From Bradyrhizobium guangdongense (lineage in GTDB: Bacteria; Pseudomonadota; Alphaproteobacteria; Rhizobiales; Xanthobacteraceae), in contig NZ_CP030051.1 in NCBI RefSeq assembly GCF_004114975.1, positions 4,898,001 through 4,962,000 of the forward strand: DNA of 64,000 nucleotides. The letters run 5' to 3'. The notes under the pieces were generated by a model. That model did not search any database. It worked only from the letters and a program-made list of their open reading frames with translations, and had not been told where the DNA came from. Shown piece after piece: positions 1 to 9,439 of this stretch (position 1 is the first letter of the stretch; each line of letters opens with the position of its first letter). The translations under genes and the position numbers were made by a program.

Positions 1-440
1 GGGAAGAAGCCGAGCCCGACCTCGGGCATCGCCAGCTTGGTGCGATCCGTCACGACACGATGGCTCGCATGCGCGGACAAGCCGACGCCGCCGCCCATGA
101 CGATGCCGTCCATGAAGGCGACATAGGGCTTCGGAAACATCTTGATCCGGGCATTGAGGATGTACTCCTCGCGCCACAGGATCTTGCCGAGATCGCCGCC
201 AGCCTTCGAACTCTCCCAGAGCGTGCGAATGTCGCCGCCGGCGCACAGGCCGCGCTCGCCGGAGCCCTCCAGCAGGACTACGGCAACGGCGGGATCAGAT
301 TCGAAACGGTCGAGCGCCTTGTCGATGTCGCGAAACATCTCCAGCGTCACCGCATTGATCGCCTTCGGACGGTTGAGCCTGATGACGCCGACCGCGCCCT
401 CGACGCGGGCGACGAGATCGCCCTCTTCCGCACCACTCAT
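1..440 (-). CDS. 3-hydroxyisobutyryl-CoA hydrolase (HIBCH family), 3' end cut by window edge
   Basis: N-terminal 146 residues of a crotonase-fold protein. The start is MSGAEEGDL, followed by GVIRLNRPKAINAV and the oxyanion-hole segment GLCAGGDIRTLWES, then MGGGVGLSAHA and the PEVGLGFFP motif. The CAGGDIR...PEVGLGFFP pattern is typical of 3-hydroxyisobutyryl-CoA hydrolases rather than plain enoyl-CoA hydratases. The ATG (440) overlaps the acyl-CoA dehydrogenase stop by four bases (ATGA), so the two are translationally coupled. Expected role: release of 3-hydroxyisobutyrate from its CoA ester in cytoplasmic valine breakdown, which fits mmsA and the dehydrogenase upstream. The C-terminal half lies outside the window. 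Confidence 0.88.
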   Translation of the reverse strand, partial: MSGAEEGDLVARVEGAVGVIRLNRPKAINAVTLEMFRDIDKALDRFESDPAVAVVLLEGSGERGLCAGGDIRTLWESSKAGGDLGKILWREEYILNARIKMFPKPYVAFMDGIVMGGGVGLSAHASHRVVTDRTKLAMPEVGLGFF

Positions 441-1582
441 CGCGCGCCCTCGATCAATTTGCGCGCCACGATGAGCCGCATGACTTCGTTGGTGCCTTCG
501 AGGATCTGGTGCACGCGCAGATCGCGCACGATCTTCTCGATGCCGTATTCGCTGAGGTAACCGTAGCCGCCATGCAGCTGCAGCGCATGGTTGGCGACTT
601 CGAAGCCGACATCGGTGCCGAAGCGCTTGGCCATGGCGCACAGCATGGTGGCGTCCGGATCCTTGCGGTCGAGCGCGGCAGCCGCACGCCACAGGAAGGT
701 GCGCGCGGCCTCCAGTTCGATCGCCATGTCGGCAAGGCGGAACTGCAGCGCCTGGAATTCATCGAGACGCTTTCCAAATGCCTTGCGCTCCTTCATGTAC
801 GTGCGCGCCTTCTCAAGCGCGGTCTGCGCGCCGCCGAGCGAGCACGCAGTGATGTTGAGGCGTCCGCCATCCAGGCCGGCCATCGCGATCTTGAAGCCGA
901 CGCCCTCTTCGCTCAGCCTGTTTGCAACAGGCACGCGGGCGTGCTCGAACATCACCGCGCGAGTTGGCTGCGCATTCCAGCCCATCTTGCGCTCATTCGC
1001 ACCGAAGGAGACGCCAGGCGTCTTGCCATCGATGACGAGGGTCGAGATGCCGCCGGGGCCATCGCCGCCGGTGCGTACCATCGCAACCAGGAGATCAGTG
1101 CCTCCGGCGCCCGAGATGAACTGCTTCTGACCGTTAAGGACGTAGTGATCGCCGTCGCGCACGGCGCGCGTGCGCAGCGCAGCAGCATCGGAGCCGGCAC
1201 CGGGCTCGGTCAGGCAGTAGCTCGCGATTAGCTCCATCGAACAGAGCTTCGGCAACCATTGATGGCGCTGGGTGTCGCTGCCGAAGGCATCGATCATCCA
1301 GCTCGCCATGTTGTGGATGGAGATGAAGGCCGAGGTGGTCGGACAGCCCGTCGCCAGCGCCTCGAAGATCAGCGCCGCGTCGAACCGGCTCATCGCGGAT
1401 CCGCCGACGTCGTCGCGGATGTAGATGCCGCCCATCCCGAGTGCGGCAGCCTCGCGCATCACGGCGACGGGAAAATGCTTCTCCTCGTCCCAGCGCAGCG
1501 CGTGCGGCGCGATCTTTTCTGCCGCAAACGCCACCGCCATGTCGCGAACCGCGACCTGATCCTCATTCAGAGCGAACTGCAT
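437..1582 (-). CDS. acyl-CoA dehydrogenase, probably isobutyryl-CoA dehydrogenase
   Basis: FAD-dependent acyl-CoA dehydrogenase of 381 residues, the usual family length. The flavin-binding signature ASYCLTEPGAGSDAAALRTR is near residue 125-145. The C-terminal LEGTNEVMRL carries the likely catalytic base Glu at about residue 362. Its place between mmsA and a HIBYL-CoA hydrolase points to isobutyryl-CoA oxidation in valine catabolism; a broader short-branched substrate range is possible. An in-frame ATG ten codons upstream (1612) falls inside a palindromic repeat (1607-1728), so the ATG at 1582, next to MQFALNEDQ where the family begins, is preferred. Overlaps the next gene by ATGA. Confidence 0.93.
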   Translation of the reverse strand: MQFALNEDQVAVRDMAVAFAAEKIAPHALRWDEEKHFPVAVMREAAALGMGGIYIRDDVGGSAMSRFDAALIFEALATGCPTTSAFISIHNMASWMIDAFGSDTQRHQWLPKLCSMELIASYCLTEPGAGSDAAALRTRAVRDGDHYVLNGQKQFISGAGGTDLLVAMVRTGGDGPGGISTLVIDGKTPGVSFGANERKMGWNAQPTRAVMFEHARVPVANRLSEEGVGFKIAMAGLDGGRLNITACSLGGAQTALEKARTYMKERKAFGKRLDEFQALQFRLADMAIELEAARTFLWRAAAALDRKDPDATMLCAMAKRFGTDVGFEVANHALQLHGGYGYLSEYGIEKIVRDLRVHQILEGTNEVMRLIVARKLIEGAR

Positions 1583-1606
1583 CCTGCCGCTACCCTCTTG
1601 CCCCAT

Positions 1607-1728
1607 CGTCATTGCGAGCCACCGGGTCCGCGCGATGCGCGGCCCGACGACAGGCTCCGCGAAGCAATCCAGACTGCCTCAGCCGAAAGTCTCTGGATTG
1701 CTTCGTCGCTACGCTCCTCGCAATGACG
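1607..1728. repeat. palindromic intergenic repeat (CGTCATTGCGAG type)
   Basis: Bounded by a perfect 12-base inverted repeat, CGTCATTGCGAG (1607-1618) and CTCGCAATGACG (1717-1728). A second inner pair is built on GAAGCAATCCAGA / TCTGGATTGCTTCG. The arms can fold into a long hairpin. I recall this sequence type as abundant between genes of Bradyrhizobium and relatives. It separates mmsA from the acyl-CoA dehydrogenase and supplies a false in-frame ATG to the latter. Confidence 0.8.
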
Positions 1729-1743
1729 GGCTGGGCTATAGTC

Positions 1744-3240
<1,497 letters not shown>

Positions 3241-3279
3241 GGAATGATCTCCTTCAGGCCGAGCTTGAACGCTTTGACA

Positions 3280-3308
3280 AATCCTATTGACCTGCATTTT
3301 ATAGGATT
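3280..3308. promoter_or_regulatory. inverted repeat, candidate LysR operator between mmsA and lysR
   Basis: Perfect 8-base inverted repeat AATCCTAT (3280-3287) and ATAGGATT (3301-3308) with a 13-base spacer. It lies in the only gap between the divergent mmsA and LysR-type genes. A TTGACA hexamer (3274-3279) partly precedes it. Spacing and position suit a LysR-family site that controls mmsA and the regulator itself; this is inference. Confidence 0.5.
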
Positions 3309-3342
3309 CAAGTCTGAGATAATGCACCATAGATGTGCGAAA

Positions 3343-4251
3343 ATGCTGGATCAAGGCGCTATCGATTGGGACGACTTTCGCTTCGTGCTGGCCATCGTGC
3401 GGGGCGGCTCGGTGTCGGCTGCGGCAAAGCAGCTCGGCGTCGATCATGCCACCGTGATCCGGCGCGTCGACCGGCTGGAGAAGCATCTCTCGGCCAAGCT
3501 GTTTGACCGGCGCAAGACCGGCTATCTCCTCACCGAAGCCGGCCAGCGCGTTGCCGACAGCGCGGAGACGATGGAATCCACCATCGTCGCCAACCAGGAG
3601 CAGGTCGGCGGCTCGGTGGCACGGTTGACCGGAACGGTGCGGATCGGCGCGCCCGACGGGTTCGGCACCGCCTTTCTCGCTCCGCGCCTCGCCCCCTTCG
3701 CCGATCGATATCCCGATCTCGACCTGCAACTTGTGGCGACCGCGCGGCTGTTCAGCCTTTCCAAGCGCGAGGCCGACATCGCCATCAGCCTGACCATGCC
3801 GAAGGAAGGCCGCATCGTTGGCCGCAAGCTGCTGGACTACCGTCTGGGGCTGTATGCCGCCCCGGCCTATCTCGACCGGTTTCCTGAGATCACCTCGCGG
3901 CAGGATCTGCTGCAGCACCGTTTCGTCGGCTACATCGAGGAGTTGCTGTTCACGCCGGAACTCGACTATCTGCCCCAAGTCTCGCCGCGTATCTCCGCCC
4001 GCTTCCGCAGCGCCAATCTGATCGCGCAGCTCAACGCCACGCTCTCAGGCTTCGGGATCGCGGTGCTGCCGCACTTCATGGCGAGCGACTATCCGCAGCT
4101 CGTGGCCGTGCTGCCGGAGGAGATCTCGATCATCAGGACGTTCTGGATGCTGATGCATGCCGACAGCAAGGACCTCGCCCGGATTCGGGCCGTGGCGGAC
4201 TACATCGGAGAGATCGTGGAACGCGAGCGGGCGTTGTTTGCGGGGCGGTAG
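3343..4251 (+). CDS. LysR-family transcriptional regulator
   Basis: 302-residue LysR regulator. The N-terminal winged helix-turn-helix is WDDFRFVLAIVRGGSVSAAA...DHATVIRRVDRLEKHL, followed by the substrate-binding domain beginning near TGTVRIGAPDGFG. The start at 3343 (MLDQGAIDWDDF) matches the usual short lead before the HTH; ATGs at 3322 and 3244 are in frame, but 3244 would read through the intergenic inverted repeat. The ribosome-binding site is weak at all candidates. It is divergent from mmsA and likely regulates the valine-degradation genes; the inducer is unknown. Confidence 0.9.
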   Translation: MLDQGAIDWDDFRFVLAIVRGGSVSAAAKQLGVDHATVIRRVDRLEKHLSAKLFDRRKTGYLLTEAGQRVADSAETMESTIVANQEQVGGSVARLTGTVRIGAPDGFGTAFLAPRLAPFADRYPDLDLQLVATARLFSLSKREADIAISLTMPKEGRIVGRKLLDYRLGLYAAPAYLDRFPEITSRQDLLQHRFVGYIEELLFTPELDYLPQVSPRISARFRSANLIAQLNATLSGFGIAVLPHFMASDYPQLVAVLPEEISIIRTFWMLMHADSKDLARIRAVADYIGEIVERERALFAGR

Positions 4252-4261
4252 CACCGGTGCT

Positions 4262-4351
4262 TTAGGGGGGCAAAGCGAAGCGTGCCCGCCGAATCTTTGT
4301 AATCGTGAAAAGAACGTGGGCACGGCGCTCGCGCGCCTTTCCCAACCCTAC
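4262..4351. repeat. imperfect palindromic intergenic repeat
   Basis: Left arm GGGGGGCAAAGCGAAGCGTG... (4265 onward) and right arm ending GCGCCTTTCCCAACCCTAC (to 4351) are imperfect inverted copies. They resemble the common rhizobial repeat that begins GTAGGGTGGGCAAAG. It lies between convergent lysR and tetR and overlaps the last codon of the latter. Confidence 0.5.
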
Positions 4352-4968
4352 GGCAGCTTTGCCTTCTTCGCCGCCGCAACCTTCGGCGCGCGCTTTCCCC
4401 CATCCAGCGCGCTGTCCCTGCCCGCCTTCAGCAGCTCGTCCGACAGCTCGCCGGAGCCGGCAATGCGCGCCAGCAGCATGGTGCCAGCCATCGTCGCCAA
4501 CGTCGCGATCGCCTGCTTGCGGGCCGCTTTGCGCGGCAAATTCGGAATGAAATCAGTCAGCATCTCGATCATCTCGTCGAGCTTGCCGGCAAAGGCCTTG
4601 CGCGTCTTGGGGCTCTCGCGGGCGATCTCGGCGCCGAGCGCGGGGATCGAGCAGCCATGGCCGGGATTGTCCCGATGCAGCGTCGAGAGATAGGTCTCGA
4701 CGATTTGAACGAGCTGCTTCTCGGGCGCGACCTGGTCGGACTGCTTGCGCCAGTGTTCCATGGAGCGGTCCATGGCGTAGGCAAAGGCCTCGATCACAAG
4801 CGCCTCGCGCGAATCGAAATGCGCATAGAAGCCACCATGGGTCAGTCCCGCCTCCTTCATGAGGTCGGCGACGCCGATGCCATGAGCGCCCTTTTCGCGC
4901 AGCCGCACGGACGCCTTCCTCACGATCCGGTCGTGGGTTTCCTGCTTGTGTTCCGGGGAATAGCGCAT
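4348..4968 (-). CDS. TetR-family transcriptional regulator
   Basis: 206 residues. The N-terminal TetR HTH reads KASVRLREKGAHGIGVADLM...GLTHGGFYAHFDSREALV (residues 18-60), followed by a helical ligand domain with a C-rich GCSIPALGAEIAR segment typical of the TetR_C group near short-chain/acyl-CoA and reductase genes. The C-terminus is Lys/Ala-rich. It lies 59 bases downstream of the thioesterase gene on the same strand. Targets cannot be read directly; the fatty-acid type genes at 5028-8002 are the obvious candidates. Confidence 0.9.
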   Translation of the reverse strand: MRYSPEHKQETHDRIVRKASVRLREKGAHGIGVADLMKEAGLTHGGFYAHFDSREALVIEAFAYAMDRSMEHWRKQSDQVAPEKQLVQIVETYLSTLHRDNPGHGCSIPALGAEIARESPKTRKAFAGKLDEMIEMLTDFIPNLPRKAARKQAIATLATMAGTMLLARIAGSGELSDELLKAGRDSALDGGKRAPKVAAAKKAKLP

Positions 4969-5027
4969 GCTGCTCTCATTGGATGTCGGAAATCATTCAA
5001 TAGCACGGATATCGCCATGGCGGCGCA

Positions 5028-5567
5028 TTAATTCCCGGTAAAATTGTTGCCGATCATGGAAAAGGTTGCAGTTGCATGGACCGCGAGTGCCCCCTTACCG
5101 TCGCGAACGAAGCCTTCGGTGTAGCTGGCCTGGCGCCCGAGCTTGATGACCCTGCCTTCGGCCGAGATCAGTCCTGATCGGACCGACAGCGGACGCAGGA
5201 AAGTCATTTTCAGATCGAGCGTCACGGAGGACTGCCCGGCCTCCAGGCGAGTCGAAATGGCGCAGCCCATGGCGGTGTCTAGGAGCGCGGCGGCTGTTGC
5301 CCCGTGCAGAAGCCCGATGGTGTTTTCAAGATCCTCGCGCGGCTCCAGTTCCATCACGATCCGGCCCGGCTCGACGACCGCCATGACGAAGCCGATCAGC
5401 TTGGCAAAGGGCGGCGGCGGCAGCCGGCCGTCCCGGATACCATGCATGGCGTCGATGCCTGACAACCCCATGGCCAATTTCGCGACCGGCATGGGCGCTT
5501 GCCAATCCACCACCCGCTCGCGCCTTCGCGCCGGTGAAAACAGGTCGAGTTGATCGGCGTCGGTCAT
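5028..5567 (-). CDS. PaaI-type hotdog-fold thioesterase
   Basis: 179 residues with the hotdog core ENTIGLLHGATAAALLDTAMGCAI (about 82-105) and DLKMTFLRPLSV, as in PaaI/YbgC-like acyl-CoA thioesterases. It predicts hydrolysis of an acyl- or aryl-CoA to relieve CoA trapping, substrate unknown. The start at 5567 has AAGGA upstream. It is divergent from an enoyl-CoA hydratase and followed by a TetR gene, consistent with a small acyl-CoA regulon. Confidence 0.87.
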   Translation of the reverse strand: MTDADQLDLFSPARRRERVVDWQAPMPVAKLAMGLSGIDAMHGIRDGRLPPPPFAKLIGFVMAVVEPGRIVMELEPREDLENTIGLLHGATAAALLDTAMGCAISTRLEAGQSSVTLDLKMTFLRPLSVRSGLISAEGRVIKLGRQASYTEGFVRDGKGALAVHATATFSMIGNNFTGN

Positions 5568-5720
5568 CAGCCATTCCTTTGCATGATATTCATCATACTA
5601 TGCTGCGGACTTCGTTCTGGCAACTCCATCCCGGCGGCTTGACAAGAGAGGCATTTCGGCACGGAAGTAATCCCGACCGCGGCGCTGGCGCGCCCGCCCA
5701 CGAAAGTTTCGAGATCTCGG

Positions 5721-6491
5721 ATGGAAATGCTCAACAACCACTGTGGCGTGACGCGCGATGCGCGCGGCGTCGTCCATGTTGCGATCTGCAATGCCGGCTC
5801 GCTGAACATTCTGGGTTCGCCCGTGATCGACGCGGTGCGGGACGGGCTGCAAAAGCTCGCCGCCGACCGCAGCATCCGCGTCGCGGTGCTGCGCGGACAA
5901 AGCGAGAAGAGCATGATCGGCGGCGCCGACATCAAGGAGATGGCCAGGCTCGACCAGAACTCTGCCGAAGCCTTCATCAGCCGCCTGCGCGATCTCTGCG
6001 AAGCGGTGCGGCAATTCCCTGCCCCGATGATTGCACGCATGCCCGGCTGGTGCCTCGGCGGCGGGCTCGAGGTCGCGGCGGCCTGCGACTTCCGCGTTGC
6101 CGCGGATGATGCGCATTTCGGCATGCCGGAGGTCCGCGTCGGCATTCCCTCGGTGATCCACGCAGCGCTGCTGCCGCGCCTGATCGGCTGGGCTCGGGCG
6201 CGCTGGCTGGTGATGACGGCGGAGAACGTCGACGCGCCGACGGCGCTGGCCTGGGGCCTGGTCGACAAGGTGGCGCCGGCCGGCGGCCTCGATGCCGAGA
6301 TCGAGCACCTCGTGACGGCGCTGCTCGAATGCGGCCCCGAGGCGCTGCGGTCGCAGAAAGCGCTGCTGCGGCAATGGGAGGAACTGCCGTTGACTGAATC
6401 GGTGAACCTCAGCGTCAAGGTGTTCGGCGAGGCATTCCTGACCGACGAGCCGACGCGGCTGATGCAGGCGTTTGTGAACCGCAAGCGGTAG
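5721..6491 (+). CDS. enoyl-CoA hydratase/isomerase family protein
   Basis: 256 residues, crotonase superfamily. SMIGGADIKEM (oxyanion hole, about 64-74) and GWCLGGGLEVAAACDF place one catalytic Glu at the position used by crotonase. FGMPEVRVGIPS keeps the second Glu, but the usual GAGGTQRL stretch is replaced by SVIHAALLPRL, so the substrate may differ from standard beta-oxidation. ATGs at 5721 and 5727 are both possible, and neither has a strong ribosome-binding site. It lies in front of a thiolase gene and probably belongs to the same acyl-CoA pathway. Confidence 0.87.
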   Translation: MEMLNNHCGVTRDARGVVHVAICNAGSLNILGSPVIDAVRDGLQKLAADRSIRVAVLRGQSEKSMIGGADIKEMARLDQNSAEAFISRLRDLCEAVRQFPAPMIARMPGWCLGGGLEVAAACDFRVAADDAHFGMPEVRVGIPSVIHAALLPRLIGWARARWLVMTAENVDAPTALAWGLVDKVAPAGGLDAEIEHLVTALLECGPEALRSQKALLRQWEELPLTESVNLSVKVFGEAFLTDEPTRLMQAFVNRKR

Positions 6492-6526
6492 AGCGTCTGG
6501 AAGCCAGGAAGATTCCTCAAAGACGG

Positions 6527-6630
6527 TGTCATGCCCCGCGCAGTCGGGGCATCCAGTACGCCGCGGCTTCTCGGCTCCAGCGCAACGGTCTCTGGAATAC
6601 TGGATTGCCCGCTTTCGCGGGGAATGACAG
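6527..6630. repeat. palindromic intergenic repeat (TGTCATGCCCCGC type)
   Basis: Starts TGTCATGCCCCGC (6527) and ends GCGGGGAATGACAG (6630). Inner CATCCAGTA / TACTGGAT-like pairs also face each other, giving a ~100-base imperfect hairpin. It follows the enoyl-CoA hydratase stop. It is of the same general kind as the other GTCAT...ATGAC repeats in this window. Confidence 0.75.
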
Positions 6631-6757
6631 CGAGTGTGCGGCAATCACCGCTCATGATCCGCGACTCGGTCACCATCACCGCCTGCCTTCAAACGACCAA
6701 TTCTCATCCGACTCACGACATTTTCTCATGCCGGACGCGGTTGCATTTTTTGCGGCG

Positions 6758-6769
6758 CATCATATGATG
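6758..6769. promoter_or_regulatory. 12-bp palindrome upstream of thiolase gene
   Basis: CATCATATGATG is a perfect palindrome 36 bases before the thiolase ATG. The octamer TATGATGA that it runs into (6763-6770) also occurs, in reverse, in front of the thioesterase gene (5590-5597). It is a candidate site for the local TetR regulator or another repressor. Confidence 0.4.
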
Positions 6770-6805
6770 ACCATAATCCAACATATTCTCGCAGGGAGCC
6801 TTGCC

Positions 6806-8002
6806 ATGGCTGAAGCCGCCGATCCTGTCGTCATCGTCTCCGCCGCCCGCACCCCGCTCGGCCGCTTCATGGGTGAGCTCTCGCCGCTTGCCGCGCACAA
6901 GCTCGGATCGCATGTGATCAATGCGGCGCTGGAGCGCGCCAGGCTTGCCCCCGAGAAGGTCGATGAGGTCTTCATGGGCTGCGTGCTGCCGGCAGGACAA
7001 GGCCAGGCGCCGGCGCGTCAAGCGGCGCGTTCCGCGGGACTTCCGGACGCGACCGGCGCCACCACCGTCAACAAGGTCTGCGGCTCCGGAATGAAGGCGA
7101 CCATGCTGGCGCACGACGTCATTCGCGCCGGCTCCGCCGAGATCGTCGTCTCCGGCGGCATGGAGAGCATGAGCAACGCGCCCTACCTGCTCGCGAAAGC
7201 GCGCGGCGGTTATCGCGCCGGTCATGACCGTATCATCGACCACATGATGATGGATGGTCTTGAAGACGCCTACGAGACCGGCCGCTCCATGGGAGATTTC
7301 GGCGAGGCCACGGCTGAAGCCTATCAATTCACCCGCAAGGACCAGGACGCCTATGCGATGGAAACGCTGAGCCGCGCGCGCAGAGCGGTCGAGGGCGGGG
7401 CGTTCAAGGCCGAGATCGCGCCGGTCACGCTGACCGAGAAGGCCGGCCCGCGTGTGATCGCCAATGACGAGCATCCGCTGAAGGTCGATCCCGCCAAGAT
7501 TCCGGGATTGAAGCCGGCGTTCCGCGCCAACGGCACCATCACGCCGGCCGCCTCTTCCGCCAATGCCGATGGCGCGGCCGCGCTGGTGCTGGCGAAGCGT
7601 TCGCTCGCCGACCGCAATGGCCTGCCTGCCATCGCCGAGATCAAGGGCCACGCCACCCACAGCCAGGAACCGCAATGGTTCACGACCGCGCCGATCCCGG
7701 CGATCCGCAAGTTGCTCGACAAGGTCGGCTGGAGCGCAGGTGACGTCGATCTGTTCGAGATCAATGAGGCCTTTGCCGTGGTGGCGATGGCGGCGCAACG
7801 CGATCTCTGCATTCCCCGCGATAAACTCAACATCAATGGCGGCGCCTGCGCGCTCGGCCATCCCATCGGTGCCACCGGCGCGCGGCTGATCGTGACGCTG
7901 TTGCACGCACTCGAAGCCAACAACCTCAAGCGCGGCGTCGCGGCGCTTTGCATCGGTGGCGGCGAGGCCACCGCGATTGCGGTCGAGCGTCTCGCGCACT
8001 AG
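6806..8002 (+). CDS. acetyl-CoA C-acetyltransferase (thiolase)
   Basis: 398-residue type II thiolase, full length. Catalytic residues are in place: NKVCGSGMKA (acyl-accepting Cys at about 92), CALGHPIGATGAR (His at about 352) and ALCIGGGEA (Cys at about 382). It predicts reversible condensation/cleavage of acetoacetyl-CoA or longer 3-ketoacyl-CoA in the cytoplasm. The start at 6806 (MAEAADPVVIVSAARTP) has GGGAG upstream; the frame is open further 5' but runs through the repeat. It follows the enoyl-CoA hydratase on the same strand. Confidence 0.95.
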   Translation: MAEAADPVVIVSAARTPLGRFMGELSPLAAHKLGSHVINAALERARLAPEKVDEVFMGCVLPAGQGQAPARQAARSAGLPDATGATTVNKVCGSGMKATMLAHDVIRAGSAEIVVSGGMESMSNAPYLLAKARGGYRAGHDRIIDHMMMDGLEDAYETGRSMGDFGEATAEAYQFTRKDQDAYAMETLSRARRAVEGGAFKAEIAPVTLTEKAGPRVIANDEHPLKVDPAKIPGLKPAFRANGTITPAASSANADGAAALVLAKRSLADRNGLPAIAEIKGHATHSQEPQWFTTAPIPAIRKLLDKVGWSAGDVDLFEINEAFAVVAMAAQRDLCIPRDKLNINGGACALGHPIGATGARLIVTLLHALEANNLKRGVAALCIGGGEATAIAVERLAH

Positions 8003-8024
8003 GCGCCGACACGTCCTAAAATGA

Positions 8025-8050
8025 GGGAAGTCTGTCATTTCAGACTTCCC
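8025..8050. terminator. hairpin downstream of thiolase
   Basis: Perfect 10-base stem GGGAAGTCTG / CAGACTTCCC around a six-base loop, 22 bases after the thiolase stop and before the MFS gene. No T-run follows, so it may be a terminator or an mRNA-stabilising stem. Confidence 0.55.
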
Positions 8051-8116
8051 GCTTCCGTGCCAGACTGCAACCATGACGCTGGGCCTCCCGCAGCCCGCCA
8101 ACCTGATTGAGGGGCA

Positions 8117-9412
8117 ATGATCTCGAACTGGCTTTCGGCTGTGCTCGGCCGCCGCAATATTCACTATGGCTGGGTGATGGTCGGCGTGACCTTCTTCGCC
8201 GCCTTGATCAGCGCCGGCACGGTCGGCGCGCCCGGCGTGTTCATCGTGCCGCTCCAGAAGGAGTTCGGCTGGAGCACGGCCGAAATCTCGTCCGCGCTCT
8301 CGATCCGCTTCATCCTGTTCGGCTTGATGGCGCCGTTCGCAGCCGCCCTCCTCAACCGCTATGGCCTGCGCAACGTCACGCTGACCGCGCAGCTCATCGT
8401 CGTCTCCGCGCTCGTACTCTCGCTGGGCATGACGCAGGTCTGGCAGCTCGTGGCACTTTGGGGCGTGGTGATCGGCATCGGCACCGGCATGACCGCACTG
8501 GTATTGGGCGCGACCATCGCAACGCGCTGGTTCGCGGCGCGGCGCGGCCTCGTCATCGGCGTGATGACCGCGAGCGTCGCCACCGGCCAGCTCGTGTTCC
8601 TGCCGCTGCTGGCGAGCCTGACCGAACGCTTCGGCTGGCGCCTCGCGCTTGGCTTCGTCTGCATCATGCTCGGCGTCTCCGCCACCGCCGTGGCGCTCGT
8701 CATGCGCGACCGCCCGAGCGATCTCGGCTTGCGCCCCTTCGGCGATGAGGGCACCGAGCCGCTGCCCGCACCGCCCGTGACGCATGGCTCGATCACATCG
8801 GTTGCGCTGGGCACGTTGCGCGACGCTTCGAAGTCGAGCGCGTTCTGGATCCTGTTTGCGACCTTCTTCGTCTGCGGCGCCTCGACCAACGGCCTCGTGC
8901 AGGTGCATCTGATTCCGATGTGCCTCGATTTCGGCATCCCCCAAGTTCAGGCCGCAAGCCTGCTGGCGGCGATGGGCATCTTCGATTTCTTCGGCACCAT
9001 CATGTCGGGATGGCTGTCGGACCGATATGACAACCGCTTCCTGCTGTTCTGGTACTACGGCCTGCGCGGGCTCTCGCTGATCTTCCTGCCTTTCAGCGAT
9101 TTCTCGTTCTATGGCCTGTCGATCTTCGCGATGTTCTACGGTCTCGACTGGATCGCCACCGTGCCGCCGACGGTGCGCCTCACCGCGCAGAAGTTCGGGC
9201 CCGAGCGCGCCAATCTGGTGTTCGGCTGGATCTTTGCCGGCCACCAGCTCGGCGCCGGCACTGCCGCATTCGGGGCGGGCCTGTCGCGGACGCTGCTGCA
9301 AAGCTACCTACCCGCCTTCTTCGTCGCCGGCGCGCTCTGCGTGTTCGCCTCGCTGATCGTGCTGGCCCTGTCGCGACAGCCGAAGCCGCAGGCAAAGCCG
9401 GCGATGGCTTAG
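8117..9412 (+). CDS. MFS transporter, OFA/monocarboxylate-type
   Basis: 431 residues with twelve likely membrane helices and a central charged loop around RDRPSDLGLRPFGDEG (about 195-210). The NIHYGWVMVGVTFFAALISAG start and the GWSTAEIS segment are typical of MFS carriers related to oxalate/formate and monocarboxylate transporters. Inner-membrane transport of a small carboxylate is likely; the substrate cannot be read. The ATG at 8117 is preceded by GAGGGGCA. It follows the thiolase beyond a hairpin, so it may be separately expressed. Confidence 0.88.
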   Translation: MISNWLSAVLGRRNIHYGWVMVGVTFFAALISAGTVGAPGVFIVPLQKEFGWSTAEISSALSIRFILFGLMAPFAAALLNRYGLRNVTLTAQLIVVSALVLSLGMTQVWQLVALWGVVIGIGTGMTALVLGATIATRWFAARRGLVIGVMTASVATGQLVFLPLLASLTERFGWRLALGFVCIMLGVSATAVALVMRDRPSDLGLRPFGDEGTEPLPAPPVTHGSITSVALGTLRDASKSSAFWILFATFFVCGASTNGLVQVHLIPMCLDFGIPQVQAASLLAAMGIFDFFGTIMSGWLSDRYDNRFLLFWYYGLRGLSLIFLPFSDFSFYGLSIFAMFYGLDWIATVPPTVRLTAQKFGPERANLVFGWIFAGHQLGAGTAAFGAGLSRTLLQSYLPAFFVAGALCVFASLIVLALSRQPKPQAKPAMA

Positions 9413-9439
9413 GAGCCGTCGCTTCGCTCGCACTGACCG

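Noticed and set aside
3241..3978. N-terminal extension of mmsA
   Set aside because: The open frame continues across the divergent lysR gene; a strong ribosome-binding site and family start fix the ATG at 3240.
6713..9301. 862-codon open frame on the minus strand
   Set aside because: Lies opposite the thiolase and MFS genes; Arg/His/Ala/Gly-rich composition typical of antisense frames in GC-rich DNA, no domain or ribosome-binding site.
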